From the NCBI RefSeq assembly GCF_013201545.1, contig NZ_CP053746.1, positions 558,001 through 622,000 of the forward strand: a stretch of DNA of 64,000 nucleotides. Reading direction: 5' to 3'. This DNA comes from Pseudomonas graminis (GTDB lineage Bacteria; Pseudomonadota; Gammaproteobacteria; Pseudomonadales; Pseudomonadaceae). Each line of letters opens with the position of its first letter. The first letter of the stretch is position 1. Below, one piece after another: positions 1 to 8,906 of the stretch. Position numbers and translations under genes: made by a program. The notes under the pieces were generated by a model. It did no database searches, was not told where the DNA came from, and worked only from the letters and a program-made list of their open reading frames with translations.

Positions 1-473
1 GCGTTCTGCAGACCCGCCAACTGGTGGAGGACGGTGACGCCTATAAAGTCGATTCCGACACTGGAAATCTGGAAGTCGCGAAAAGCAAACCCACAGTTGA
101 TCCCGTTACCGGAAAGGAAAAAGACGGGAAAGTTGGGCCGGTTGTTGTACCCGCCTCACCTCGCTGGCGGGTCAGCGAACGGGTGGAATACAACACCAAG
201 GGCCTGCCGATCCGGATCTACAGACCCTACTTCGCCAACACGCACCGCTACGTAAACGACCAGTCCATCCGAGACTACGGTTACTGCGACAAGCAACATT
301 ACGACCCGCTTGGGCGCCCGACCGTGACCTACACAGCGGCTGATTTCATGCGACGCCAGACTTATCTGACCTGGTACAGCATCAGCGAGGACGAGAACGA
401 TACAGAAGAGGAGATGCTCGCCATCCGTGCAGCCCGAAACGTCAGCAAAATCGGATTTTCAGATCTGTATTAG
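1..473 (+). CDS. Insecticidal toxin complex TcB-type protein, C-terminal end (5' truncated by window)
   Basis: The reading frame is already open at base 3 and closes with TAG at 471-473, so only the last ~156 residues are visible. The tail carries the hallmarks of the TcaC/TcdB (TcB) C-terminus: an RIYRPYF segment, then YGYCDKQHYDPLGR, then a WYSISEDENDT block. In Tc toxins TcB and TcC form a cocoon that shields the TcC cargo, and this docks on the TcA pore. A complete TcC gene follows 159 bases downstream, which supports the call. The TcA component must lie outside the window if present. The intervening 474-632 holds only a short leader with a good ribosome site for the next gene. Confidence 0.85.
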   Translation, partial: VLQTRQLVEDGDAYKVDSDTGNLEVAKSKPTVDPVTGKEKDGKVGPVVVPASPRWRVSERVEYNTKGLPIRIYRPYFANTHRYVNDQSIRDYGYCDKQHYDPLGRPTVTYTAADFMRRQTYLTWYSISEDENDTEEEMLAIRAARNVSKIGFSDLY

Positions 474-632
474 CAGGCCTGAGCCGAATGCTCAGGCCTG
501 ATTAACCGCCAGCCGGCCCGGCGGCCGCAGACATGGGTGATGCGCCATGAACCAGGCTCAAGGGGGTTTACAGCGACTCGATGCTGACTCAAATAGCGCC
601 TGCAATTCACCCGTAGAAAGGAAGTCGCCTCC

Positions 633-3572
633 ATGAACCTGCACAGTAAAACCCCACAATTACAGGTCGTCGACCCGCGTGCCTTGTTGGTGCGGCATAT
701 CGCCTATTGCCGAGCAGTCGAAGGGGAGGTCGCCGAGCCACGCATCACGCGACATGTCTGGGATGAAGCGGGTCGGCACGTTGCCGATCAGGATCCGCGC
801 TTCGCGGGCACGGGATCGCCGTTCAATACCACTACGATTCACTCGCTGTCCGGCGTAGCACTTCTGCAGCAGAGCGTCGACACGGGCTGGAAGCTGACAC
901 TGAGCGGAGCTGCCGGCCAGTTACTGGACAGTTGGGACGCCAGAGGCAGCAGTGTTCACGTCGATTACGACCCGATGTTTCGTCCCGCGTCATTCACTGA
1001 AAAACCGGCGGATGGCGAGCCTGCGATTGTCGAACGCTTCACCTATGGCGACAGTTCGACGGAATCGGCGCACCACAATCAATGCGGTCAACTGATACGT
1101 CATGACGATCCGGCAGGCACAGTGTTGGGGTGTGAGTTCGGGTTGGCGGGCGGCTTACTGCTGACAAATCGGCGACTGCTGCTCAGCCTGCAATCACCGG
1201 ACTGGCCAGAAAGCGTCATTGAACGCGATCTGCTGCTCGAAGCAGGCGAAGGGTATTTCAGCTCGGCCGTTGTCGATGCGCTGGCGGAGGCCGTCCAACA
1301 GACCGACCCGGCGGGCAATCGGCGCACATCATCCTATGGCGTCAGCGGCCAGCTTCAGGAGTCCCGGATAGAACTGGCGGGCACATCGGCTCCTCAGCGC
1401 TTGGTCAGCGCAATCGCTTACAGCGCCAGCGGCCAGGTCTTGGCGCAAACATTCGGTAACGGGGTTATCCGCGAAATCACCTACGAGCCGGCAAGTGGAC
1501 GTACAGCTCGAATGACCGCTAAAAAAGCCAATGGCACACTGCTGTCGGACTTGAACTACCAATACGATCCAGCGGGCAACGTCGTTGGCGCTGAGGACGC
1601 CAGCCAGCCGACCCGTTTTGCTGACAACCAGAAGATTGAGCCCGTCAGTCACTACCGTTACAACACTCTTTATCAACTGATGGAAGCCAGTGGGCGTGAG
1701 GTCTCGACCGGTGCCAGTCACGGCCCCGCATTGCCCGACGCGATCATCCCGGTCCCGGACCCTAATAACCTGGCCAATTACTCCCAGACTTACCGCTACG
1801 ACGCAGGGGGCAACCTGCTGGAAATGCATCATGCGGGTGGGCAAGCCTTCACGCGCAAAATGGACGTGGCACCCGACAGCAACCGCAGCCTGCCCCACGA
1901 TGAAACCGACGCGGACTTTGCATCCGGATTCGACACAAATGGCAATCTGCAGGAACTGGTTCGCGGCCAGACCCTGGAATGGGACGTGCGCAACCAGCTA
2001 CGGTTGGTCACGACCGTGCGCCGGGAGGACGGAGCAAACGATGACGAACACTATATTTATGACAGCGGGGGCAAGCGCTTGCGCAAGATCACCAAGGCGC
2101 AAGCGAGCGGCCGAACGCTGGTGTCCGAGGTCCGTTACCTCGATGGGCTGGAAATCCGCAACCAGCCGGGTGGAGAGATTCTGGAAGTGGCAACTGTTCA
2201 GGCAGGAGGCAGCAGCGTACGGATTTTGCACTGGAAGGCCAACAAGCCCGATGGGATCGATGACAATCAGGTGCGTTATGAGTTGAGTGATCATCTGGGC
2301 TCCAGCACGCTGGAGCTGGACGACCAGGGTGGCGTAATTACCCAAGAAGGTTATTACCCGTTCGGCGGCACCGCCTGGTGGACCGCGCGTAGCGCCGTTG
2401 AAGCCAAATACCGAACCGTTCGCTACAGCGGCAAAGAGCGCGATGTCACAGGGCTCTATTACTACGGCATGCGTTATTACGCACCGTGGTTACAGCGATG
2501 GATAAACCCCGATCCGCAAGGCAGTGCCGATGGGCTGAATCTTTACTGCTTCGTCAGCAACTCGCCCGTGAGTAAGTTCGATACCAATGGGCTGGTGGGT
2601 ATGGACGCGAATCGGGCCGCAACCGTGTTGCAGAGTCAAATCAGGAGATTTATATCGCCCATTAGAGTTAAAACACTGACTAAAGGAGTTATCGGCGTAT
2701 CGATTAAAGGCGACAACGCTGTATTCGCAAAAGTCGGCATTGAGCTTGATCGCCAAGCGGCAGCGCCACGCGAATTCACCTACCTGTCTCTGAGCAGCAG
2801 TCTTAGGGGAAAAGTATCAGGAGGCGATGCGGCAATACCGCTGAGTAGAGCCGCAGGTGACGCAATCAAAACCGCCAGCGGTTCGATGCCGACGGCTTAC
2901 ATAAACGGTGGATATTTCAATATGGGAGCCAGGCAACCCATGTCAGGACCTTTGCCTTTGCCATCCCCCCAACCTCCAAACCTGGAATACGCCTCAGTTG
3001 GAAGGAACTTCATCGACGGCCTTCAAAAGCCTTATATCGACCCGCCTGAAGACTACAGGTCAGCTTATTCAAAACTGCAGCTAGGAGACGGTTCATTCAT
3101 TCATGTGGCCCCCAAACTGACAACAAGAGGCGTCATGGAGTTTTCACGCAGTGACAGCCTTCAAACAAAACACATCTATGGCGAAGAAACGGCCCACGTG
3201 GGCGCCTTAGGTCATGCCAGCGACCCCAATGCGCGCTCAGCGATCAGCCTCGCAGAAAACAACACAGCCAGAACGCGTCTGGCTATCGCGCTTAACCCGG
3301 GCCGAGGCACCTTTAGTAGAAAAACTGATGAGCCTGGTTTCACGATGCTTGAATGGGCGACCGTCATGGCTCGACTGGACAACCTGAACCTTACAAATGA
3401 AGAAGGCCTACCCGCCGCCTCATCCTGGAATCTCGACGGTGGCGATTCGTCAACGCTTGGGGTGCTGGACCCTGACGGCAAGCACCTGTTGCAGGTCCAC
3501 ACGCTGAAATACGGCAGAAGCGGCGTCAAACCAGCCAGACCAATAGGAAACTTCCTGACATTCCATCGGTAA
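633..3572 (+). CDS. tccC: TccC-type RHS toxin (TcC) with NAGPA-like C-terminal cargo domain
   Basis: 979 residues. The start follows an AAAGGAAG ribosome site 9 bases upstream, and the N-terminus (LLVRHIAYCR then EPRITRHVWDEAGR) is typical of TccC. YD repeats (YQYDPAGN, YRYDAGGN, YIYDSGGK) build the RHS shell. The core closes with GLYYYGMRYYAPWLQRW and DPQGSADGLNLY near residue 627, where TcC proteins cleave their cargo by an aspartate-dependent autoproteolysis. After residue ~656 comes a ~320-residue variable domain with less GC-biased codons. It contains AYINGGYFNM (755-764), TRLAIALNPGRGTF (from ~881), NLDGGDSSTL (933-942) and a terminal PIGNFLTF. This order of motifs matches the NAGPA phosphodiester-glycosidase family (PF09992). 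Inference: the cargo is released into host cells and acts on a sugar-phosphodiester. No immunity gene follows, as expected for a toxin aimed at eukaryotes. Confidence 0.85.
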   Translation: MNLHSKTPQLQVVDPRALLVRHIAYCRAVEGEVAEPRITRHVWDEAGRHVADQDPRFAGTGSPFNTTTIHSLSGVALLQQSVDTGWKLTLSGAAGQLLDSWDARGSSVHVDYDPMFRPASFTEKPADGEPAIVERFTYGDSSTESAHHNQCGQLIRHDDPAGTVLGCEFGLAGGLLLTNRRLLLSLQSPDWPESVIERDLLLEAGEGYFSSAVVDALAEAVQQTDPAGNRRTSSYGVSGQLQESRIELAGTSAPQRLVSAIAYSASGQVLAQTFGNGVIREITYEPASGRTARMTAKKANGTLLSDLNYQYDPAGNVVGAEDASQPTRFADNQKIEPVSHYRYNTLYQLMEASGREVSTGASHGPALPDAIIPVPDPNNLANYSQTYRYDAGGNLLEMHHAGGQAFTRKMDVAPDSNRSLPHDETDADFASGFDTNGNLQELVRGQTLEWDVRNQLRLVTTVRREDGANDDEHYIYDSGGKRLRKITKAQASGRTLVSEVRYLDGLEIRNQPGGEILEVATVQAGGSSVRILHWKANKPDGIDDNQVRYELSDHLGSSTLELDDQGGVITQEGYYPFGGTAWWTARSAVEAKYRTVRYSGKERDVTGLYYYGMRYYAPWLQRWINPDPQGSADGLNLYCFVSNSPVSKFDTNGLVGMDANRAATVLQSQIRRFISPIRVKTLTKGVIGVSIKGDNAVFAKVGIELDRQAAAPREFTYLSLSSSLRGKVSGGDAAIPLSRAAGDAIKTASGSMPTAYINGGYFNMGARQPMSGPLPLPSPQPPNLEYASVGRNFIDGLQKPYIDPPEDYRSAYSKLQLGDGSFIHVAPKLTTRGVMEFSRSDSLQTKHIYGEETAHVGALGHASDPNARSAISLAENNTARTRLAIALNPGRGTFSRKTDEPGFTMLEWATVMARLDNLNLTNEEGLPAASSWNLDGGDSSTLGVLDPDGKHLLQVHTLKYGRSGVKPARPIGNFLTFHR

Positions 3573-3594
3573 AAGAAAGCGCGCCTGGATTTTT

Positions 3595-4752
3595 CTAGCC
3601 CCGCCGATCCAGCGCGTTGACGACCAGTCGATCCACCCAGCCCCAAACGCGCTGTTGCACGCGGCGCCACAGCGGCCGGGCTTTCCAGTCATCGAGGCTG
3701 ACCAGGTTGCTGACGGTGAAGTCTTGTTCAAAGCTGCTGGCGACAGCCAAGGTGAGCGCGGGGTCGATCGCTTCGAGATTGGCTTCCAGGTTGAAGCGCA
3801 GGTTCCAGTGATCGAAGTTGCAGGAGCCCACACTCACCCAGTCGTCGATCAGGACCATTTTCAGGTGCAGGAAGCACGGCTGGTATTCGAAGATTTTCAC
3901 CCCGGCCCTGAGCAAGCGCGGGTAATAACGGTGGCCGGCGTAGCGAACCGACGGATGATCAGTGCGCGGCCCGGTCAGCAACAAGCGCACGTCGACGCCC
4001 CGAGAGGCCGCTCGACGCAACGCGCGGCGGACTTTCCAGGTCGGCAGAAAATACGGCGTCGCCAGCCAGATGCGCGTCTTGCTGGTGTTCAGCGCGCGCA
4101 CTAGTGACTGCACGATATCCCGATGCTGACGGGAATCGGCATACGCCACGCGCCCCAGTCCATCCCCACCGACGGGCGCCTTGGGCAAGCGCGGCAGACC
4201 GAAGTTTTCCGCGGGCCGCCACGCTCGCCGCCGAGGGTTGGCGTGAAACTGGCGGTCAAACAGCGCTTGCCAGTCGATTACCAGCGGGCCGCGAATCTCG
4301 ACCATCACCTCATGCCACTCGCTGCTGTTCAGGTCCGGGCGCCAGAATTCATCGGTGACCCCAGTCCCGCCCACTACCGCCAGCTCTTTGTCGACCAGCA
4401 GTAACTTGCGATGGTCGCGGTAGAGGTTTCGAAAGCCGCGTCGCCAATGCACCCGGTTATAGAAACGCAGGATCACGCCCGAATCGGTCAGGCGCTTGCG
4501 CAAGCCGATGGTGAAAGCCGCCGAGCCGAAGCCATCGAACAGACACCGCACGATGACCCCGCGGCTCGCCGCACTCACCAGCGCCTGCACGATCGCTTCG
4601 GCACAGGCGCCGGCTTCGACCAGATACAGCTCGAGCTCAATCTGCTGCTGCGCGCCTTCGATCGCGGCGATCATGCGCGGAAAAAACGCAGGGCCGTCGA
4701 TCAGTAAGTTGAACTGGTTTTCTTCACGCCACGGGAAAATCGCGCCCCTCAT
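3595..4752 (-). CDS. Phospholipase D-like / cardiolipin synthase B-type protein
   Basis: 385 residues from the ATG at 4752, which gives the start MRGAIFPWREENQF seen in related Pseudomonas proteins; the frame extends upstream without a better start or a clear ribosome site. Two HKD motifs are intact: HRKLLLVD in the first half and HLKMVLID in the second, each HxKxxxxD. This is the double-domain arrangement of phospholipase D-family phosphatidyltransferases such as ClsB. Expected role: phosphatidyl transfer in the membrane, making cardiolipin or a related lipid. A hydrolase is the alternative. It ends 22 bases past the convergent tccC stop and shows no operon partner. Confidence 0.75.
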   Translation of the reverse strand: MRGAIFPWREENQFNLLIDGPAFFPRMIAAIEGAQQQIELELYLVEAGACAEAIVQALVSAASRGVIVRCLFDGFGSAAFTIGLRKRLTDSGVILRFYNRVHWRRGFRNLYRDHRKLLLVDKELAVVGGTGVTDEFWRPDLNSSEWHEVMVEIRGPLVIDWQALFDRQFHANPRRRAWRPAENFGLPRLPKAPVGGDGLGRVAYADSRQHRDIVQSLVRALNTSKTRIWLATPYFLPTWKVRRALRRAASRGVDVRLLLTGPRTDHPSVRYAGHRYYPRLLRAGVKIFEYQPCFLHLKMVLIDDWVSVGSCNFDHWNLRFNLEANLEAIDPALTLAVASSFEQDFTVSNLVSLDDWKARPLWRRVQQRVWGWVDRLVVNALDRRG

Positions 4753-4901
4753 GGGCGGCTCGCCATGGCGGTCAGCAGGCAGTTTTGAGCAGCGCTTGCC
4801 GGGCGGGCCAGCGAGGATGGAATGCGAATGGACATGCAGACTCCAGAGGGTGCGATACGCAACCCTATCCGGCTGTCTGACCGCAGGCAAACTTCAACGT
4901 T

Positions 4902-5240
4902 CTACGGCACCGGCGATGACAACCGGCAGCCCTGGCGTGGACCTTCCCAGCGGGCTTCGCTTTCGCGGCCCAGCCCTGTCGCGGTGATGCGCTTGTTCAG
5001 GGCGTCTTCGTCAAGCGTACTCGGCAGCCATTGCTTCACGTAGCTGCGGCAATAGTCTGCGGGGTTATTCATGACGAAGCGGCACGAGCAGTATTCCTTG
5101 GCGGTGTAGGCGCTGATGATGCTGGGAAAGACCTGCAGTTGAACGCGCCAGTTCCAGATCAGGCCGGCAAGTATTAAGAGAAGCAATATGCCGAGACTGC
5201 TGAACGGGCGGCGGCGGATGAATGCTTTACGAGCGTTCAT
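4902..5240 (-). CDS. Small membrane-anchored protein of unknown function with conserved cysteines
   Basis: 112 residues: a basic N-terminus ([11 protein letters not shown]), one membrane segment (about residues 15-31), then a domain with a C-x-C...C pattern (KEYCSCRFVMNNPADYC). I do not recognise a named family. The start codon overlaps the stop of the upstream serine-hydrolase gene by four bases (ATGA), so the two are translationally coupled. That suggests a partner or helper of the hydrolase at the periplasmic face, which is inference. Confidence 0.6.
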   Translation of the reverse strand: MNARKAFIRRRPFSSLGILLLLILAGLIWNWRVQLQVFPSIISAYTAKEYCSCRFVMNNPADYCRSYVKQWLPSTLDEDALNKRITATGLGRESEARWEGPRQGCRLSSPVP

Positions 5241-6331
5241 CGATCACCCTCCCCGGCCACGGCCTTCAGCGCCAGCTTGAGCAACTGGTTGTGGTCATAG
5301 CTGCCGTCGCGATCGTCGGCGTAACGAACGATCACCAGCTTCGCGCTGGGGATTACGTACAGCGCCTGCCCCCAATGGCCGAGGGCGGCAACGGTGTCGG
5401 GAGGTGCGTCGCGCCACGGACCGGGCTTGCCATCGGCGGTCTTGTTCAGCCACCAGTGACCGCCGGGGGCTTCATCGGTTGGGGTCGGCGTCAGGGATTT
5501 GAACGGGGTCAGGTTGAAATCAACCCAGGCCCTGGGCAGCAACTGGCGGTCCTGCCAGCGCCCGCCGCGTTCCATCAAAAGGCCGATGCGCGCCAGATCG
5601 CGGGCCGTCATGTACGCGTAGGACGACCCGACAAAAGTGCCGGCAGCGTCGCGCTCCCACGTGGCGCTGGTGATGCCAAGCGGTTCGAACAGCGCGGTCC
5701 AGGGGTAATCGCTGTAGGCGCGTTCACCGACAATGCCTTTCAGCGCAGCCGCGAGGACCGTGCTGTCGCCGCTGGAATAGCGGTATGAAGTGCCCGGCGC
5801 GCTGGCGACGGCGTGCTCGGCGGTGTACCGCGCCATGTCGCCGCGCCCTTGGGTGTAGAGCATTGCGACGACCGACGAGTTGAGCGGCGCGTATTCGTAA
5901 TCCTCCTGCCAGTCCAGCCCTGAAGCCCAGTGCAGAAGGTCCTGAAGTTTGACGTCGGGATGCGCGCTGAATGGCGGGTAGAACCTCGCGACGGCGTCTT
6001 CAAGCTTGAAACGGCGTTCACCAAACGCGACGCCCAGCACGCTCGCCAGAATGCTTTTGCTGATTGACCAGGTCAGGTGCGGGGTGTCGGCTCGGGTTAC
6101 GCCACCATAACGTTCATACACCACTTCGCCATCGTGAATGATCAGCAGCGCGTCCGTGCGCACGCCTTGGCGGGTGGTTTCGTCACGGGCCGGGAACGCG
6201 TAGGACTCAAGGGCGGATAGAGCGTCTTTTCGAATGAGCAGGCGCTGGGACCACTCCGGCGCGGGCCAGGTTTCGGCGGCGACTGAACAGCTGGCGAGTA
6301 ATAGCGCGAGGGTGAAAAGCAAGCGGGTCAT
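5237..6331 (-). CDS. Serine hydrolase lipoprotein of the class C beta-lactamase family
   Basis: 364 residues from the ATG at 6331; the longer frame upstream has no signal peptide, whereas this start gives a hydrophobic signal ending in a lipobox (LASC, Cys15). The PF00144 active-site tetrad SISK is at 89-92, and a YRYSSGD motif further on takes the place of the Y-x-N loop. Such proteins are esterases, peptidases or amidases as often as lactamases. It is probably attached to the envelope. It is followed, with a four-base overlap, by a small membrane protein. Substrate unknown. Confidence 0.75.
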   Translation of the reverse strand: MTRLLFTLALLLASCSVAAETWPAPEWSQRLLIRKDALSALESYAFPARDETTRQGVRTDALLIIHDGEVVYERYGGVTRADTPHLTWSISKSILASVLGVAFGERRFKLEDAVARFYPPFSAHPDVKLQDLLHWASGLDWQEDYEYAPLNSSVVAMLYTQGRGDMARYTAEHAVASAPGTSYRYSSGDSTVLAAALKGIVGERAYSDYPWTALFEPLGITSATWERDAAGTFVGSSYAYMTARDLARIGLLMERGGRWQDRQLLPRAWVDFNLTPFKSLTPTPTDEAPGGHWWLNKTADGKPGPWRDAPPDTVAALGHWGQALYVIPSAKLVIVRYADDRDGSYDHNQLLKLALKAVAGEGDR

Positions 6332-6402
6332 GGAGGGGGCTCGGGCTCGGATGAGATCAACCCTAGCAGTCAACTATGACAGCGCCGGGAACCCAAATCC
6401 CC

Positions 6403-6440
6403 TGTCACGCAACCATCACCAAAGCTTAATGGTCGTGACA
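6403..6440. promoter_or_regulatory. Imperfect dyad upstream of olsB, left arm includes a Pho-box-like half site
   Basis: TGTCACG at 6403-6409 and ACCAT at 6412-6416 pair with ATGGT at 6429-6433 and CGTGACA at 6434-6440, leaving a two-base bulge and a 12-base loop. The left arm also reads CTGTCAC-gcaa-CCATCAC at 6402-6419, which resembles a PhoB half site (CTGTCAT) plus a weak second repeat at 11-base spacing. Ornithine-lipid genes are phosphate-starvation genes in Pseudomonas, so PhoB is a sensible candidate. There is no T-run, so it is not a terminator. Confidence 0.4.
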
Positions 6441-6527
6441 CGGCCCCTCCCTAGCCTGAATTCGGACAGCAATGCTCGAACAATCAGTCGACCCGCCTGG
6501 CCGAAGGCGGGATTACGGAGACGCCGC

Positions 6528-7283
6528 ATGACTCAGATCGCCAGCATTCGAGACACCCGAACCGAACGTCGCCTGCAGGCTGAACGCCTGGTCGGTGAGA
6601 AGGCCCTGCAGGAAGCACAGGCGTTGCGCTTCAGTGTGTTCAGCGGCGAGTTCAACGCCAGGCTCAAGGGCGCCGAGCTGGGCCTGGATATCGATGATTA
6701 CGACGTTCACTGCATGCACATCGGTGTGCGCGACCTGAGCAGCGGTCGTCTGGTCGCCACCACCCGTTTGCTGGATCACAAAGCCGCCAACACCCTGGGC
6801 AAATTCTACAGCGAAGAAGAATTCAGCCTGCACGGCCTGCGACACCTACAGGGCCCGATTCTGGAACTGGGTCGGACCTGCGTCGACCCTGCCTATCGCA
6901 ACGGCGGCACCATCGCCGTGTTGTGGAGCGAACTGGCCGAGATCCTCAACGAAGGCGGCTACAGCTACCTGATGGGTTGCGCGAGCATCCCGATGCAGGA
7001 CGGCGGCATTCAGGCTCACGCGATCATGCAACGCCTGCGCGAGCGTTATCTGTGCAACGAGCACCTGCGCGCCGAACCGAAGAATCCGCTGCCGACGCTG
7101 GACCTGCCCAACAACGTGATCTGCGAGATGCCGCCGCTGCTCAAGGCCTACATGCGCCTGGGCGCGAAGATCTGCGGCGAACCGTGCTGGGACGAAGACT
7201 TCCAGGTCGCCGATGTCTTCATCCTGCTCAAGCGCGACGACTTGTGCCCACGCTACGCTCGCCACTTCAAGGCAGCGGTGTGA
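6528..7283 (+). CDS. olsB: L-ornithine N-acyltransferase
   Basis: 251 residues from the ATG at 6528, preceded by a CGGAGA site. The GNAT-like acyltransferase fold (PF13444) is seen in [21 protein letters not shown], with the [12 protein letters not shown] block that follows it in OlsB/hemolysin-type proteins. OlsB transfers a 3-hydroxyacyl chain from acyl carrier protein to ornithine, the first step of ornithine-lipid synthesis. Its stop (TGA) overlaps the olsA start (TGATG), so the two enzymes of the pathway are coupled. Ornithine lipids replace phospholipids when phosphate is scarce; the dyad upstream may carry this control. Confidence 0.88.
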   Translation: MTQIASIRDTRTERRLQAERLVGEKALQEAQALRFSVFSGEFNARLKGAELGLDIDDYDVHCMHIGVRDLSSGRLVATTRLLDHKAANTLGKFYSEEEFSLHGLRHLQGPILELGRTCVDPAYRNGGTIAVLWSELAEILNEGGYSYLMGCASIPMQDGGIQAHAIMQRLRERYLCNEHLRAEPKNPLPTLDLPNNVICEMPPLLKAYMRLGAKICGEPCWDEDFQVADVFILLKRDDLCPRYARHFKAAV

Positions 7284-8071
7284 TGAGCACGTGGCGCAGT
7301 CATGCGCGCGTGGTGCGGGTACTTTGGGTCATTGCGCTGGGCCTGAGCATTGCCGGCACCTTTGCCCTGATGGAACGCCTGCGCATCGGCAACTCCATGG
7401 CCCGTCGCCAGCGCTGGACCGCCTGGTTCATGGCGCGCCTGAGTGCCGCGCTGCCGTTTCGCGTAAAAGTGAGCGGCAAGCTGCCGAACGAGCCAATGTT
7501 GTGGGTGAGCAATCATGTGTCGTGGACCGACATCCCGCTGTTGGGAATGCTGGCGCCGCTGTCCTTTCTGTCCAAAGCCGAAGTGCGCACCTGGCCGGTG
7601 GCGGGCTGGCTGGCGTTGAAAGCAGGGACACTGTTCATCCGCAGGGGCTCGGGCGACAGCAAGCTGATTCAGAAGCAGATGGGGCAGCATTTACTCGGCA
7701 GGCATTCGCTGGTGATCTTCCCCGAGGGCACCACCACCGATGGCCGCAGCTTGCGTACGTTCCATGGCCGCCTGCTGTCCAGCGCGATTGAAACCGGCGT
7801 GCGGGTGCAGCCTGTTGCCATTCAATATGTGCGTGACGGCCAGCCGGATCAGATCGCGCCCTTCATTGGCGACGACGACTTGCTCTCGCACCTGCGTCGA
7901 TTGTTTGCCAATGAGGTGAGTGAGGTGCACATCCAGCTGCTCTCGCCCATCGCTTCCCAGGGAAAAGAACGCGCAGCGCTGGCGTTCGAAGCCCAGCAGG
8001 CGGTGCAGGTCGCGTTGTTCGGCGAGGCGGTTCAACCGGCGATCTTACGTTCCGCCGCCAAAGCCGCTTGA
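7283..8071 (+). CDS. olsA: Lyso-ornithine lipid O-acyltransferase
   Basis: 262 residues. One N-terminal membrane segment (about residues 10-30) precedes a PlsC-type acyltransferase domain with the catalytic NHVSWTD (HX4D) and the substrate-binding FPEGTTTDG motif. It adds the second acyl chain to lyso-ornithine lipid at the inner membrane. The start is in the TGATG overlap with olsB. The last 40 bases overlap the convergent acpH gene. The family also contains 1-acylglycerol-3-phosphate acyltransferases, but pairing with olsB decides the call. Confidence 0.85.
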   Translation: MSTWRSHARVVRVLWVIALGLSIAGTFALMERLRIGNSMARRQRWTAWFMARLSAALPFRVKVSGKLPNEPMLWVSNHVSWTDIPLLGMLAPLSFLSKAEVRTWPVAGWLALKAGTLFIRRGSGDSKLIQKQMGQHLLGRHSLVIFPEGTTTDGRSLRTFHGRLLSSAIETGVRVQPVAIQYVRDGQPDQIAPFIGDDDLLSHLRRLFANEVSEVHIQLLSPIASQGKERAALAFEAQQAVQVALFGEAVQPAILRSAAKAA

Positions 8072-8628
8072 GCAAACGCCTGAAGCTCAGGGTAAAACGC
8101 GCTGAAGTCGTCACTCAGCGGTCGATACAGCGCGTGCAACTCCTGATAAACCCCGGCCAGCCCTTCAGGCCGTGACAAGCGTCGCGAGATGCCGGCCAGC
8201 GCATCGCCCACCACCGCAAACTCACGGTACGAACCCAGCCAGTCTTGCGTTGCCATGCGCGGCGCAAGCAGCGCCAGTCGTTCTGGCAATGCGGGCTCTT
8301 CCGCCAGCACGCGGTAGACCCTTCCGGTGAAGGTATCCAGCGGCTCGTCGGAATACACGTGCCAGTCCCGCGCCAGGCAATGGTCGAAAAACACATCCAG
8401 TGCGATGCCGGCATAGCGCCGACGGCCATCGGGAAAACGTCCAAGTGCCTGCTTGATCATCGGGTGAGAATCGGTGAATGCATCAATACGCCGATGCAGC
8501 CGGATCGCGCTTTCAATGTCTGCCGGGAAACGGCCGGGCAGCAGCCCTTTGACGAAGTCGCCGTACAGGCTGCCCAGCAATTGCGCCGGCGCCTGCCCGC
8601 CGAGGTGCAGGTGTGCGAGGTAATTCAT
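8032..8628 (-). CDS. acpH: Acyl carrier protein phosphodiesterase
   Basis: 198 residues of the AcpH family (PF04336): MNYLAHLHLG at the start, GSLYGDFVKG, the HRRIDAFTDSHP block and FFDHCLARDW supply the histidine/aspartate metal ligands of this HD-like fold. The enzyme removes the 4'-phosphopantetheine arm from holo-ACP. Its 3' end overlaps olsA tail-to-tail by 40 bases, so the two transcripts are antisense to each other there. OlsA's partner OlsB uses acyl-ACP, which makes the neighbourhood coherent. Confidence 0.88.
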   Translation of the reverse strand: MNYLAHLHLGGQAPAQLLGSLYGDFVKGLLPGRFPADIESAIRLHRRIDAFTDSHPMIKQALGRFPDGRRRYAGIALDVFFDHCLARDWHVYSDEPLDTFTGRVYRVLAEEPALPERLALLAPRMATQDWLGSYREFAVVGDALAGISRRLSRPEGLAGVYQELHALYRPLSDDFSAFYPELQAFAQAALAAERKIAG

Positions 8629-8783
8629 GCTTGTTGCCTATTGCTGCGAGCCTTTTTTCTGCGCCTGGTTCCGCCGACTGTGCGGGGACTCATTCGCAAT
8701 GACGCTCGTACAGTCGCCACATTTCCTGCGCCTGTAAAGCAGGAATGCCGGTGAAGGCTACACCCAGAGATCAGGCCGGGCTC

Positions 8784-8803
8784 ATATCGTTATAACCCGA
8801 TAT
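8784..8803. promoter_or_regulatory. Operator-like palindrome 1 upstream of the ArsR-type regulator
   Basis: ATATCG at 8784-8789 and CGATAT at 8798-8803 form a perfect 6-base inverted repeat with an 8-base spacer. A second site with the same outer pattern lies 58 bases downstream. Inference: autoregulatory operator of the ArsR-type gene that follows. The wider 8629-8906 region holds no gene. Confidence 0.5.
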
Positions 8804-8841
8804 AACAATTCAGCCAGTCCTAAGCACCTATTCATATTTGT

Positions 8842-8861
8842 ATATCGCGATTTATAGATAT
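8842..8861. promoter_or_regulatory. Operator-like palindrome 2 upstream of the ArsR-type regulator
   Basis: ATATCG at 8842-8847 and GATAT at 8857-8861 repeat the pattern of the site at 8784-8803; both are 20 bases long and share ATATCG..AT.....GATAT. It ends 45 bases before the regulator's ATG, so a bound repressor would block initiation. Confidence 0.5.
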
Positions 8862-8906
8862 AAGGTTCGCCCCATCGCGATACAGCGCACCTGCACTGAG
8901 AACGAC

